Notes: generated by a model not told the origin, from the letters alone. Shown: positions 1-15,900, counted from the first letter of the stretch. The stretch: DNA of 64,000 nt from Apostichopus japonicus (GCF_037975245.1 NC_092561.1:21464826-21528825), one strand, 5' to 3'. Program-made: numbers and translations.

Positions 1-221
1 AGTTAATAACTCTACAGGGTAATGTTAACTTTATTCCGAAAGAGCGTGAGGCCTTCATAATTGCATTTAAATAGTGGATACCACAAATATAATAAAAAAC
101 ACTGCATAGAATGTCGACGTTTAACAAAAGCATTCCTTGCCGTGAAATACCACAGCGTCTCTAAGAAGTACTCCACAGTTCACTGCATGGTGTTTACTTC
201 AATTTCCATCTCAACTAACAG

Positions 222-3200
222 GTGGCTGCTCTTGTTCAGTCTGGGGTGGATCGCACGTTAATACCTTCGATGGAGCTGTTTTGTCCATGAGCGGAGAGTG
301 TGACTACCTCTTAGTGACAGGAAAAGACACGGACGCGATGTATGACTACAATATAATCGTCACAAATGTAAAAGATTTCCCTTCATCGAATGTATCATTT
401 GCTCGGGCAGTGCGGCTGGAAGTGAATGGGACGAGGTACGAAGTTCTCAGTGGAGGAATCCTATTCGTGAATGGAGTACAGAAAACTGTTCCGTTTCAAA
501 GTGGTTTTGCAACAATATATGCAATATTTCCTAACCGCGTAGTAAGTGTGAAATATTTTTCGTACTTCCATCCTTCTCATGCGTAGATCAGCCTCATTTC
601 GTTTCGGTATCTTATGAAAATTTACTTGACTGTCCCTCAGAATAAGTAACTCATTAGAAAATTAAATGTTATAGATTAGAACAGCCCTCGAAATTGTGAG
701 TTTACTAAACATCTGCAATAATATTGTCTTTACAAAATGAAATAATGTCATCATGTTAATGGCCACTAGTTTATCATTTCTTTGGCAATGACATCCATTC
801 CCTATCAAAATTTACGACAACTTTCCAAATTAATGCAATAACTGGCACTCGATATACTTTGTTTGAAATTTAATGCAATGCATGTTCGAAAACAGGATTT
901 TCATTACTTTACAATTTGATCTGATAAAGTAATATAATTTATTTCAGTTATATTGTTATCGAAGCAGTTCCATCATGCACTGCTACTGCAAATGACTAAA
1001 TATTCTAACTTGCTTAATTTTCCTAGGTCATGGACACCATATTTGGGGTTTCGGTTATGCTGCAAACACCTTTCACTGTGGAAGTTAAAGTTTCTGGTGA
1101 TCACTTCGATAAAACAGAAGGTCTTTGTGGAACTTGTAATGGTGACGTAACCGACGACTTTTACACAAAAACAGGTGTCGTTGTAAGTTATTTATATGAA
1201 TCTACTCCAAGTAAACATTTAGTTTGTCCTTTCTGAAATACTTTAACCTTACGAATTAGACACTGCCCTAACAATTTCGGAGATAACATATTTCATACTA
1301 CAACCTGTACACGTTATTATAAGCCTAGCACCGGTGGTCGGCTTCAGTGGATTAGTAGTTATTTTGTTGTTACTTGACACCGAGCCTCGTGCTACCACAC
1401 TGTCCTCACGCCACTGATTAAATGTTACAACTAGTACACTTTTATTTTTGCAGACTGCTGATGCTCAACAATTTCGAAACGCTTGGATTGTTGACGGAGC
1501 AACATGCAACAACGCGTTCGAACCAACGGACTGCACGACCAGCTCCAACGAAGAGAATGAAGCTATACAAATGTGTAACATTTTGACTTCAGCGACGGGT
1601 GAGCGTCATTGTATATGAAAATTACAATATTTATAAGTTTGCTCACTGAAGAGGCTTGAAATGAAAACCAGCATGTGAAAAAAGTTAGCATTAAAAGCAA
1701 TGAAATTAAAAACATAAATCTTACTCTCATCAATGTTTAACTTTATTACAGGGCCATTTTCTCACTGCCATGAATACGTGGATCCATCACCATACTTTAC
1801 AAGTTGCGTTACTGACGTCTGCTCGACTTGGAATAAAGCAAATCTATTATGTAACAACCTGCAGACGTATGCACAAATTTGCAGACAAACTGGTGGTTCA
1901 CTCCCAGGAGATTGGAGAAGTCAAACCGATTATTGCGGTAGGATTCTCCATGATAGAAAACATTGTAGTTTGATAATCTTGTTTCTTCTTTATATGGAGT
2001 TCAACCATGGCTTCTCATGCCCCTTGGAAGTTTCCCCGAAGCAGATTACTAACCCTATCAAACTGTCAGTCAGAGTTTGAAAAGTTTCGTTCTTTGTAAT
2101 GATGAGGAAGCATATTAATGTTCATGCATTCAACAAAAAAGTGTGAAATCTTTGTTAAAACTGCAAATCCTCAGAAAGACTCGATCTATCATAAATGCTC
2201 GTGTTTTCCTTTGTTTTATTTGGTTAATAATCTATGCATCCCTTAGTGGATAAATATGAACATTTTGAAAGGTTGAAAATAAAAAACCTAAAAAGGTAAG
2301 CGAGAATTTTTGAGTGGTCTTAACGACGGTAACCATATTCATATTCTCACCCGTCTTTATGTCTTTATTACTAGATTCGTTTTGTCCCAGTGGACTGAAT
2401 TATGAACCATGTACCAGTACTTGTCAACCATCATGCAGTGAAACTGCTTTACCATGTCTTTTTAACTGCGAAGAAATGTGTGGATGCTCTAACGAATATG
2501 TTGTGGATGAGGCAACATGTGTTTCACGAGAAGAATGTGGTTGTGTCTTACCAGACGGTGGTTACTTACAGGTATTTTATGAACTTAAAGGTACAAGTAA
2601 GTCTGAGAAATAAAAATACAAGCTTACCATATTGAACACCGACTTCATATATAAATGTTCCGTCGTTCAGATTTGTTGGCTCTAAAAAGTCATACTTTAT
2701 CAAAATCTAGATTCACACGTGCATATTTCTTTCAACTCGCAGGTACCTTTGTCACTTAGTGAGTATCGAAGTGAACCCAACTTATCTAGAGTATTGCTAA
2801 CGATTTACAGGTGTCATGTTAACTTGTTTTTTTGGCGATGCCGCAATATCTGTTGTACTGCATTCGAAATAATGTTTCTTTTTCAACATTTAAATCAATT
2901 TTGAATGACTCAACTCAAACTGAAAATTATGTTACGAATGACATATTAGAGAAGGCCACGCGGTGTAGTACGGGTACTACAGCATAGCATGAGTTCAACA
3001 GCGTGAGTATGTGTACAACAAGATGAGAATGTGTACAACAGCATGGGTGCGAGTACGCGTTATATTCAGCTTGACGTACAAGTACAGGCTCTCAGGGCGA
3101 GTACACGTACTTTACATTGCATTAGTATCTATTCTGCGAGGACTACTACAGGTACACATTCAGTCTGCTTTATCAACTCCGTTCATTATATTATTTAATA

Positions 3201-3994
3201 GCACATTTTAAGGTACACAAAAAGGTACCCATGCCTCATGTAGTATGCCCAAAGTCATTCTAGTGTGTAAAAACCATATTAAAGCTATCTATGAATAGTA
3301 AATTACAGATTGAACCACTTTTAACAACACTTGGACGCCATGCAATCGAAACTTCAAGATGATTCAGTGTTGATTTCAACGTTCATTCTCAATTAATGTA
3401 AGGATTACGACCAAAGATGATTATAGTTTAAACGTGCTGACGGACACTGCGGTCTGCAAAATTGCAAAATTTAAATTCAAATTGTGTCGTTCAAAGGATA
3501 CTGTTATAACTTAAATTCTAGTAACAAGTTTGTAGGTCAAATAATTAAATAAATAGGTGAAAACATGCCAAGTAAACTATTCTTACAAGCTTAATGTCCA
3601 GAGAAGAACCCCGAGATTATTTACGTTGAATCATTTGGAAGCTTCTCATCATGAAGGGCGAGTGAAAAAAATCCCAGTTTTAAATTTAAATCTGGGGACG
3701 ATTCTGGTGGTTTTCTGGTGGTGCCATTGGAGACCTTAAGGAGCAAAACAAGGAAAATAATATTTGACAATTATTACATGACACAAGTCGAGTAAATAAA
3801 TTAAATTTTGTTACAGGTAGGAGGTGAGTGGATAAATGACGATTGTTCCCAGATATGTACCTGTGAGGACCAATTAGGATTAATTTGCAAACCTCTAACG
3901 TGTCCTTCGGAAACCAATTGTGAACAAAGGAACGGAGTAACTGAATGTTTCTGCCCACCTTCTTACATTTTAAGCGAAGACACTTGCACTAAAG
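222..3994 (+). CDS. Module 1: VWD-C8-TIL-linker exons
   Basis: Exons are 222-541 and 1027-1182 (VWD), 1454-1598 and 1752-1937 (C8), 2375-2571 (TIL) and 3817-3994 (Cys-rich linker). All have GT-AG borders and matching phases. The VWD opens with CSVWGGSHVNTFDG and closes with GLCGTCNGD. The GDPH tetrapeptide of other VWD domains is replaced by GGSH. The C8 half in exon 4 has the typical spaced cysteines (SHCHEY, SCVTDVC, ICRQTGG). The TIL exon begins FCPSGLNYEPC and ends with ECGCVLPDGGY. The stretch before 222 shows no acceptable upstream exon in the window. The intron at 2572-3816 holds no coding exon that I could find. Confidence 0.88.
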
Positions 3995-6900
3995 GTCAGT
4001 TATTCCAAATACATTCTTGCATTTTTTTGCCTATGATTAAGTCATATAGTTTAAACTTCCAGCAATTCTAGTGAGGGTTAATATGTTCTTTCCGACACTT
4101 GAAGTTAACTAAGGAGGAGAGTAGGTGGACAAATTTGGGAATAGAAAGAGAAAACTTGCACACGTGGATGAACACAAAGTTTGCCATGGTTGTTGATCAA
4201 TTGATTAGCTACAGCATGATGCTTCTGATATGTTCTAATACAACATTACAAAAGTATTAGTGTATGTTATGCACAAGGCGCTTGGCACTCTTTCATAGTT
4301 CAAAACAAACAGTCTATTGTGAAATTGGTCTATGCATTATGTACGATAAAAAGTTAAGAGATATATGGTGCCTGAACGGCCCATAGCGTCTACATTGTTC
4401 GTATCTCATTGAACTCAAAAGGCTTCTCTTTCTTCACATAGAGTCCTGCGTGTGCACAGTGTTTGGAGATCCACATTTTGTTACATTCGACGGTGTAAGT
4501 TTCGACTACCAAGGTGAATGCAAATATATTTTAGCCGAAAACTGTGGACAATCTACCGAGGTGCCTTACTTTCAAATAGTCGGAGATCATAAAATGCAAA
4601 TAGCGAATGACAGTGTTTCTTATTTAAAATCTATTCAACTGGAACTTCTTGGAAAGACATATAGTTTGTTCGTTTACGGAAGAGTCCATGTAAACGGAAT
4701 TTTCGTAAATTTACCATTTTCGGATGGTGAATTGACAATTAGAGAAACATCAGGCGGCTGCGTGGTGAGTGTAATATATCGGTACAACATATAATTGAAT
4801 GAGTATTAATAAATGTTACGTGAGTTTAAAGCATATAGTATTTAAAATTATAGTTGTAAAAATGAATTCTCTATGTTTGACCATGCCTAACAAATAAATA
4901 AAATATCTTTTAAGTGTCAATAAAAAAGACATTGATTTTGAATACGTATTCTTATAGGATCATTGAATGCTCATGCGGCAGAAATGACATATTACTTAAG
5001 TTAACTATCAGATCTTGCACAGATAAATGTGTATATCAGTAGAGAGCTTACTTATTTAAGCGTATTGAAGATTAGGTTAAAGGCATAAATGGAATCACAT
5101 TGTGCAAAACCTCAATGGAATCTTTATCATTTTTAATGGATTTTCTTGGTGTATACTTTTAATGACAGAGAGACTACTTTTATTCATTAAAAAATTAAAC
5201 AATCACTATCATTCACTATTTATAGGTACGTCTGGAATGCATGTTAAAAACTATACACGTTTCAAGTAGACTATTAATGACGCATCTTAGGCAACAAGAT
5301 CAACTTTGCTTTCATATTTTGTTTCTTAACAGGTCTCAGACTTGCTTATCCCACTGAAAATCAGAGTAGTTTTGCGTGTAGGTGATGCTTGATCGATGAA
5401 ATGCTGTCTTAATCAATTAATAGCTATTGTTTTATTTTCATTTATTATTTACTCCGTATCAATAAGACACTTGAGGCCTTATCTGGTATTAGAATTCGCT
5501 ACGACAAGAACTTTAGCGCTGAAATCGAGTTGAGTAATGCCTTCATGGGGTTGACATGTGGCATGTGTGGAACTTGCAGTGGAAAAACTGAAGACGAACT
5601 GAGCTTGCCAAATGGAAACCTTGTAAGTTTGACTTCATTTTTCCGTGTTGATCAACTGACAGTGTATTTCTTGATCGAGATTTGAGATGAAGTTGAATAT
5701 CTGATAAATATTGTTTATAGTAACGGTCCTCCTAATGTTAGCAATACAAATAAATAAAGTCCCCTAGTCGCCGTTTAACGTCCTATGTACAATGATATTT
5801 GTTATGGAGTACAAATGATATATGTCACATTTGCACGGTCTATCATTTACAGGCAACTACACTGGAAGAGTTCGGCGCCTCTTACAGAGTATCAAATGAT
5901 TGCAAGATTTCAGTTGTCTCGGAAAACCCTTGCAAATTCAATTCTTCACAAGAAATCTACGCTAGAGATGTCTGCCATATGTTGATTCGTAACCCAGGTA
6001 ATATAATACAAAAGTTGTATCTATCAATATTGTGACCGTGTAAAGTTTGATATATTGAAATATCATAGGAATCTTCAAGAGCAAAACGGATTGTTGTCCA
6101 AAGTATTCCCACAACGTTTCTCCAGGCACTTATTTGAAAGAGATTAGTGCGGCAACATACATTACTGAAAATTGAATTTTATCCATAGTTATATCTTTAA
6201 ATTGCTTTCTATAAGACAACATATTTGAACCAAAGTTATTTCCGTCTCAATAATTTGCCACTTTTAGGTCCCTTTTCTCCTTGCTTTGATACTGCAAATC
6301 CTATGGTTTACTACAACGCCTGTGTTATGGATGTATGCGTGACAGGAAAGGACTCCATGCTTTGTCCAGTACTGGTGAATTATGGCCGAATTTGTGAAAG
6401 AATGGGTATCTCGGTGTCCAACTGGATGGAGGAGTCACCGCATTGTCTCGAGATAGATATTTTAGGTACGTAACTTGAGCATATTCAAACTAATTTTATT
6501 TTACCATTGTCATTGCTTCTTGCGAATATTATGTACACTATTACGATGATTTAACCAGGACTTTGCATTTTTGAAACGTCTTTCAGAACTAGAATATGCA
6601 GAAATAAACAACTTGTCAACTGGAAAGCGAAAGAAAAGAGGTAAGTAAACTTACAGCTTTTCAGAAAAGTAATAACAAAGCTTTAGTTTACTATTTGATG
6701 ATTCTTTGAAACATCAAGAGTGTACGAAGCTGCTTATGGCGTTTGATCTTAATATGATATGTCCTGCTCAGGTGTGCTAATTAACTTAATTTATTTCTAC
6801 TAGTATAAAAGCTTTAAAAAGAAAACCCACTTGATATATGATTCTAGACGTGCTCGGACCATTGCAATAATGGACTATTAAAACTGATCTGACATATTGC

Positions 6901-9900
6901 GTACAACTTTTGTTACAGCTGCTCTACAGTTATTTATTTGCGCTGTATTACCACAATTGATCCCCTTCACCCCAAATAAGATCACTGTATTTCACTTCAA
7001 ATATAAATTAGGATAATTTAGCACGAAATACAAGTTATAATAAGTGTCGTATCTGCCTGTTCAAGAAGCGGCTGGATGGATGTTGGTTGGGAGGGGTTTC
7101 TATGTAGTGGGAGGAACATAATTCAAGTGGAAGACCATTGGCTTACTTGGTGTACAAACAAATGTAGATCCTGTTTGATGTTTGCATGAAACTCAGTTAT
7201 CAGTCTTTGGATTTATAACATGCTAAAGAAACATGTGCTAAAGTATAAACTAGATAAAATATTTTTAGCATTTCTTTTGGTTTCGTTTCACGTTTCAGCT
7301 ACTGCTTATGTTGGTAAGTTGTGTTTTTTTTCTTCAAACAGTATAGCTATTGGAAAAGCTTAACTAGGAACAGGATGGTTAAGTAAAGATATATCTGAAA
7401 AATATTGTACTTCGCAATATATTTGGTTGGCAAGTGTCAGTTTTGCCCCCCCCCCCCCCAGTAAAAGAACAAAAAACACGCTAGGATTGTAACCTTTACT
7501 TATAAAATCGCAATTAGTAATCAACATAGAATGCATCAGCGTTAACCTTATCCATCTTTGGTAAGGTGTCAAAGTACATGTTTTCGATAAAAGTGGGTTT
7601 ATAAGATTGCCTCAGAACATAGCACCTTTGAAACGATGTTATGTTAACAAAGGATGAATCACTTAAAATTAAACACATTATTTGTTCATTGATGTAACAT
7701 AAAAATGTAATCATTATCATGCAGCTGACTATAGCCAAGCGTATGATTATGACTCACCAAACATAAAAGGCAGACGTTTTCTTTGTCTGTATAATCAATC
7801 TGGTATATATTGCATCCCTCGACAGAAACTTGGTGTTTACATTGTGACAGGAAGAAGCGTTTATATTTACTCTTCCAAAGGTCAAATTATGTCGCTCCGG
7901 GTCTTGAAATATCGGAATCTAAAGATCCATCGTCATGGAAATATGACCAGTGTATATATATATATATATATATACCAAGTATATTAAATATGGTTGCAAT
8001 CGTCTGAAATTTGCAACAGCCACTTTTGTATTGGTTCAAATGATTATATTTCAGGGAAGACTCGATGAATGGGATTATTCACGTTCTCATTGAGACGTTG
8101 TTACATGTTTGATGTGACTCGACTTATCGTGCGAATCATTTATTTCATACTAGTTGTGTTTGGTAATGTGTCTGTATTTTTTGTGTGTGTAAACCAACTT
8201 TACAGAATGTCCAAAAGGTGCTGACTATGTTCCCTGTGACGTAACTATTGGGAAACGTACGACGTGCGGCAAGCCCCCATTATGTGATCCTCAACAGCCC
8301 ACAATGATGTGCGTCTGTAAGGCACCAATGCTTCTCATGAACGGCGAATGCGTTCCTGATGAGTCTGAATGTTACTGTGAATCGCCAATTGGAGGTGCAC
8401 TGAAGGTAGTTATACAGCAAGCTAGCTTCAACCGTATATTTGTCAACAACGGAAATTCCGAAGATCGACAGATATATAATATTAAAACGAAAAAATCGTT
8501 GTACACGTTGATACAGTATGGCATCACTATATCGATACTTGTCTTGGCTTAAATACACATCCAAATTCAAAAATAACATTCAATACAGGCAATCAGTAGC
8601 CCATAATAGAATAAACAATGTGGATAAACATCACATGTCTGCCCAACTACACTCAACCTGTAAGTGGAACACTTTCCAACAACAAACATACACAGGAGAG
8701 CCAGAACACTCGCATTACTACGCACATACTCACAACATTATATGCATTTCTGACATAAGTGAAGAACAATCAGCAATTTTCTAAAGCCATCAACTTTAGC
8801 CCACCGGATTATTCATTTAAAACGACTTTACCACTCATTACCGGTCACTTGTCATCTTGGAACACGTTTAAGTTTGAATATGTTTGACTTGTTGTGCTCA
8901 AATGACCATGTCATCTTTAATGTTGCACGATAATTATTGCACTTTACACATGCAGTCTGATTTCCCTTATAGCTTGCTGGAATTCGGTCCATTTATTATT
9001 TTAGTGAGCTCGTAATAGCACAAATTGCTGTTTAGGTTGAATGACCATTGACCTCTGTCATTCAACCATATGACGTCCTTTGATCGATCCTTGGCATTTT
9101 CCATTAATTATTGCACTGTATACATTTAGCGTCTGGTATCCTACAAACGTTTCAGGGTTCCGGACCAGTTTGCCTTTTTGGTATATGCGTAATGGCCAAA
9201 ATGATGTTTTTGGTTCTTTTAACGTTACATGCTGACTATTTACCTGGTCATACGTCCAGTTATGTTTTGAGGACATTACAACGACAAATCACAGTACTGG
9301 TCTCTGAATGTTATATCTTGTGTCTCATATTCAATATACAGAAATAAACTTCACCCACAGAGAGTAACCAAAGCAATTAGATGATGAGATATCAAATGAA
9401 ATATAACTGTTTCTTACAGAAAGATGACGTGTACATTTCCAAAAATTGTGAAGAAAAATGTTGGTGCGATACGAATTTCGAACGAGTCTGTGAAGAATAT
9501 AATTGCCCTGCTCACTCTCATTGTGAGAATAAAGGTGGAAGATACGGCTGTTACTGTGATCATCAATACAGTATGACCAGCACCAATAAGTGCGAAAGAT
9601 GTGAGTGAGAATATGAGCTAGAAGACAATTGTGATTAATATCATTTCAGATTAAAATTGCATTTAAATTCTCTAGATGATTTATAAGAATATTCGAAAAA
9701 TTATATGTCTGTGCAAATGAATAGTTACCGGAAAATACGTTTAACGTTTTCTTATAAAAAAAAGTGTTTTCTTTTGATGATTGACTAAAAAAAACTTTCA
9801 ATTGATAATTCTTTATTGCAATTGGGTTTAAGACAAACCGAAAAAAAAGAGCAAAAACAGAAGCAACATTCGTAATATTGTTTTATATGGAACCTTGGGT

Positions 9901-12900
9901 TACTGCTCTTCTATTTTATGAGAACAATTAAAATATTGATAGCTTTAAATGTGAGTAGGGTACCCTACTCATGTTGTCAAGTTGTATTTTTCAATCATCA
10001 TGAAAACGTAAAAGAAAACACGTTTGGGGGACTATACCGATCATATGGTAATTTCGAGAATATTTTTGTGTAACAACGACTACTTATATGAATACAAATA
10101 CGTATACGAAGTAATACTCTGGTACCAAGTATGCTGTCTTTCTTAATACAGGCCTTGCTGGATATCCCTATTGCAATTTTCTATATGGCAAACGTTATAT
10201 GAGTAAGAACAAGCTTTAAAATATTTACGGTAGATGAAACTGCAGAATGTAGTTCATACATGATAAGTAAAAATAGCAAATCAATATTATTATTATTCGA
10301 ATCAACTTTGATACACTAACCAAAACTTAAACTTAGCTGAGAGTATACTGTACCGTCTTTCACATTTGCTCTCAAAGAAAAACAAGAAATCAAAACAAAA
10401 GTTGTTTAAGTTTATGTGGCAGCCTAACAATATTATAAGAAATTACTTTCTATTTGGCTTATATATAACCTTCATTGAATTTGTCTTATTTTGCTTTAGA
10501 TCGGAAGGAGGGTTATTTTGCAGCGGACCCACATTTCAAGACGTTTGATGAACAATACTTTGACTACATGGGCGAATGTCAGTACATCGTTACTGAGCTA
10601 TGTGAGGATCAATCTCAACTGGCATATTTCAAAATAATCGGAGGATTTTCAAAAACATCTCCCGATAAAACAGTGTCTTGGACGGACTCTATTGAGCTTA
10701 TTTATGATGGAAACCACTATGAAATCATTGCTCCTGATATAGTAAGATTAAACGGACGAGATATATTTTTGCCAACGATGTCCACCGATCCTGTCTTCAT
10801 AACAGAGATATCTGATAAATTCGTAAGTCATATTACCACTGGTCCGTATTGGAGAGATATTTCCGTTACTTCTTCTATATATTTCAATGTTCGCATCGTA
10901 AAAGAAAGTAAAAATATTTGCCTGTAACTGTAGACATCGATATTGAGTACCAAACGTTCCAGAAGAGACCACGAATAAAAATAAACAAAAGTATAGGATA
11001 ACAATGTCTTTTCAAGAGTTTTTCATGCATTGTATCTAATGGTTTAACACTTGACAGTATCAATTTCTGATTTGTCTACAGATATTTGCTAGTACAACCC
11101 TGGTTACTTTTACACTTACTTTCGCAAATTATTTTTTTTTTATTTTGGAAACAAATGTATCATCTTATATACCAGTCTGAGTGACATAAATTGAGAAGAA
11201 TGTTTCGGATTCGTTCCTTTTCGATCATATGTTAATTCTTTTTCTTTCTGACGCGAAGAACATCTTCACCGATTTTGGACTGTATATAGAGTGCAACGTC
11301 ATACAAACCTCGAGCGGCTTTGACTATGAAGATGTTCACGTTCATTTGCCACAAACTTATGAAGGCAAAGTTTGTGGATTACTTGGAGACGCAGATGGTC
11401 TCAAAAATGACTTTCCGGAAGCTAATGTAAGTATTAAAGTGAGAAAATGTGTATACTTAGAGAAAGACTCTTTTGTTGTAGGTTTGTTGTCACAGTCCTG
11501 ACTGCATGATCCATGAGCGCTGAAAGCTCTACTATGTTAGCTTCTCAACAATCTCTGTGACCTACAATTGATATGTTTGGTCTTAGAAACATTATCATAC
11601 TCTTGCATCCTTTCCAACTTGACGTTATACCTTGATGCAGCATACAAAACAGGTAACAAAATATGTGCACTCCAAAGGTGACGTAATTAGTATAATATGG
11701 GCAAAACCTCATAACTGACTGGCTTGGGTATTTACAAACGACGCTACTTACCTGTCTCATGAAAACATACTCTCTAATCTACCTATCTTACTACAATGGT
11801 AACAATTTTGCACTGCGCGCCTTGAACTCTTTGGGTCGTTGCTCTACTCCTTCCAAATCTACTATTCAGAAAGTTATGACGAGTTTCTTGTGAACATTTT
11901 CCATCCTCTCGAATCTTCCGAGCAGCAAGCTGGACTTAATTAGCACACAATATTTAAGGTATATACATTGACAGCCCATAATTAATACTTATACAACCGA
12001 GGCTCTAAATGTTGCGGAATATCGGACCTAACGAAGACACAGTTCGAGGCAACATTAAGGACGATCTTGGCTAGTCACGAGTTATAATTAAAGAGCATAC
12101 ATTTCACATGATAATCACTAACAACAAATGACACTTGGAGTTATTGACGTATTCTTTTTATAGAACGGTGATCAATGGAAAACTGGAAGCCGCAAATGTA
12201 AAACACCAGGATCTGATGACCCATGCCCCGTTGGATCAGGCGCATGGACAGCGGCAAGCAGGCTTTGTCAATTTGGTGAGTTCAATCCAATAAATTAATC
12301 GACAGAGGGTTACAAAGATATATATCCACTTATTGTTCTCACTGGGATATTTATGGATTAATTTGACATACTTATTATGGAGGAAGAGTTTAAAGACTTA
12401 ACAAATCTATAGTTGTTGTTGGGAGATAACATATCACTTTTCTTTGCAAAAACGGAATTTTTGAATGTCAGTCATATATTGTAATGCATTGAGAAATTTA
12501 ACATGATCATATGATCATCTTTGCTAGAAAACTACACAGAGCCTTTTTGTTTCGTATTCACGGGACAACACACTTCAAGTCATATATGCTTAATTGATTC
12601 CATAGTATCGTAATTTTTAAAAATATGTCAGGAACAAAGATGATTTATGTACCATTAAAGTGGTCATTGCTACGAGTTTGAACTTAATTTAATTGGTTTA
12701 ATTAATTGTAATAATGACAGTGTTATTTTTATTTCACTATACTTGAAAGATATAAAAGGAGCAGCTGAGTTTAATATTTAATATTTTTTAATATTTAAAA
12801 CTCTACAGAAAAGTGGATGTTACCGACAACTAGTGTTATTTGTAATTTCTTTCACTATTTGTCTGTGCATTAAAGATAGAATTCAAAATTTGTTTGCCAA

Positions 12901-15900
12901 TCATGGTTTCTTTCGTTATTGCAAATATAGACCGTCTCGATGAAGATTGCAAAGATTTCGTAAACCAGCGTGAAACGTTATTAAATAGTTGTATCAAAGA
13001 CGTCTGTGAGTCAAATTATGACCAAGAAGTCGTCTGCCAGTGGCTGAAAGCTTATGCAAATGAATGCAGACTTAGAGGTGGCTCGCCTGGAACGTGGTGG
13101 GACGATGTGCCCCAGTGCGGTAAGTCCTTTCTTACGGTTATGAGAACTTTAACAGAATTCCAAATGACTCTCTTAGATGGCCATCATGGTTCCATATATT
13201 AACAAGATAGTTGCTCTATCAAAACGTTTACGACCAGGCGAGTCATAAACACTTCAGATCTACATCATACGAATTTAAAGGGTTTTGATTTCCTCTAGAT
13301 TATAGACTTTGTTAATATATTTTCTCGCCCTCACACGACCTCTCGAATACCTTATGTCATTCGGATAAATACCCGAATAAATGTTATGGTCAAATGTAGT
13401 CATCAGTATGGATATAGTACATGATTCGGGTTTCACGGGAAGTAGAACGAATGAAAGATTATTCAGAACCTTTTTGCGTTTGGAAAATGTCAGTCGTTAT
13501 TGTTTTCAGTTGAGCCTTGCACGGATCCCAAATCAGAGTGGACGGACTGTGGATCAAAATGTTTTCCCACTTGCCGAGAACAAACTGTACCCACTGGCTG
13601 TGAGGACAGCACATGTGAAGCAGGATGTCGTTGTAAAGAGGGAACTTACCAAGAAAATGGCAAATGTGTTTTTCGACATCAGTGTGGGTGTTCCTTAGAA
13701 GATGGGAGCTACATCCAGGTAGGTAAAAGTAAAACACTCAAATGTTAGGATGTCGATGTATAGAAGGTCTTAACTAAAAAGTGGTAACTTTCAAAATCAA
13801 CACATATCACCCTTCTTTAAAGTAAGACATTGATATCGAGGATACTTTGAAGCGAATCGAAGAAATAGCAAGAAGATCCAAGGTAAACAGAGTGATATTT
13901 CATTTTAATGATCTAGTCGGCCCTCGATCAGTACTGATAAACAAGGAATTATTAAATTATCAGTCTGTTATTTACTGTTTATCAAAATAATAATTCATTT
14001 CTCCTTCAGGATGGTACGTTGCATATGTTTGAAGATTGTTCTACTCGTTGTACTTGCGATCTAGGAGAGTCAATATGCGAAACAGCCGGTTGCCAGCTCA
14101 ATGAAGAATGCAAAGTAATGGCGGGTAAAGCTGACTGTTACTGCGCCGATGGCTACAAGAGAAGGGGTACAGAATGCACTAATGGTAAGTAATGTTAAGT
14201 TGAAACATCGTACATTAGTAGTGGTTGTGGTGGTGATTGTTATTCAAGACGTGACCTTATTGTCAATTACTGGACACTGTATACATAACACCGTAGAGTA
14301 TATGCAAAAAGATACATATTTGACCATGCCGGAATGAGAACACATGTATTAAGTATAGTGTATTTTTTTATTTTTTTTTGGCAGAACCTTGTCACACCGA
14401 AATATGGGGTGATGTTCACGTGTTAACATTTGATGGGCAAAGCTTTCCCTACAATGGTTTGTGCTGGTTCACTCTGATAAATACTACTGGAAGCCAGAAT
14501 TTGGCTGACTTTGAGATTCAAGGTCGAATTTTAACATCAACTGATTTCAACCAATTACCGATTTTGAGAGGTGTTCTTTTCATTTTTAACGAGGACGAGT
14601 TTGAGCTCAAAGATCAAGATCCTGTTTTTCCAGAGTTCCCACAACTTTTAGTTAATGGACAACAAGTCCCCCGTCATGAAGATCCGACCACGTCACTCAC
14701 CATTAAAGTTGACTATGCTTTAGAAGTCTTTGTAAGTAATCTTCCTAAAATAATGCTACGAAAAATATTTTTACGTATAATTCCTGAATGACTTGCCTAG
14801 TTTGCTTCTGTATGAATTATTACCACATCCCTAATAGGTAATAGCTTTCAATGGTAGCAAACGAACATCCAATTATTGAACACACACACAAACATTAGGA
14901 GCAATCTCCAATCTATTTCTAACCATATATTATACCCTAAAATTGCATGTCTACTGGTTCAAATTCATGCCGCTAGTCTTCATAATTCGTTACCACAACT
15001 ACCATAATCGTTATGTGTCATCAAGTGCGTATTAGCCTCCCACTGTTCATTAACTTCATACTATTAGTCATTGGACGTCACAGTCACTGTATTCTAACGA
15101 CCAGATGGTACTGGCATCTGTAACGGAATAGATTTTTTATATTATATTTAGACCCACCTTCCTGATATACCGAGAGCTTTAAATGGTAGTTCCAAAACAG
15201 CTGGTCTTTATCTTATTCTATGAGTAACATTCATTTAGTTGCCGATCAAATGATTCCTTTACATGAAATATTTGTCAACCAAAGCCACTCTCTTTTTTTG
15301 TTGAAGGTTATATCGACAGATTGGCTTGATCTACGCTTTCACTATAAGAACCATTCACTTAATGTTGACCTGGACTATAAATATACCAACCACCTTAGTG
15401 GGATGTGCGGGAATTGTAATGGCAATATTAGCGATGATCTGATACTGCCAAACGAAAATGAGGTAATATATGCTGACAGGCTAGGACGATGAGAGATTAC
15501 AAATCTTAACATGTCTTTTCTCAATCCTTTTTCTCCGTTCCAGGTACACTGCACAAGTGGGACTTTAACTAGTCAACCACCCATCGCGTCTTCGTGCAAG
15601 TTCAATCGGCGTGTTAGCATGCTGGTAATCGCTGTCACTCGACCGTGGTACCTTCATTCAGATATCTGCAAAGAGTATATAGATCACGCCCATCAGGACT
15701 CAGAACCATTTATATGGCTTTGTAAGGACCGATATGACTGCACCCTCTGTTCAAAGCCTTTAGAAAATTAAATATAACTAAAAGCAATTATCATTAAATA
15801 AACTAATACTCTTACTGGAGCCTTGTTTCACATTGTTTATCAATTTTGGAGTTTCCAACAGTTTGACTTCAATTCTTTACTTTATATTTCTTGCTAGCCA

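Noticed and set aside
1-221. Upstream exon before module 1
   Set aside because: The 66-codon frame at 61-261 has no domain features and overlaps the acceptor region at 222; no supported exon found.
2940-3220. Possible short tandem repeat (gtgtacaacagcatg-like)
   Set aside because: The units are too few and irregular to define a period.
8880-9170. Possible diverged duplication around attattgcact in the module 2 intron
   Set aside because: Similarity is limited to short words, not enough to claim a repeat.
15511-15771. 86-codon open frame between VWDb and C8a of module 4
   Set aside because: The C8a exon at 15898-16048 follows in the right phase, and this frame has no C8 cysteine pattern.
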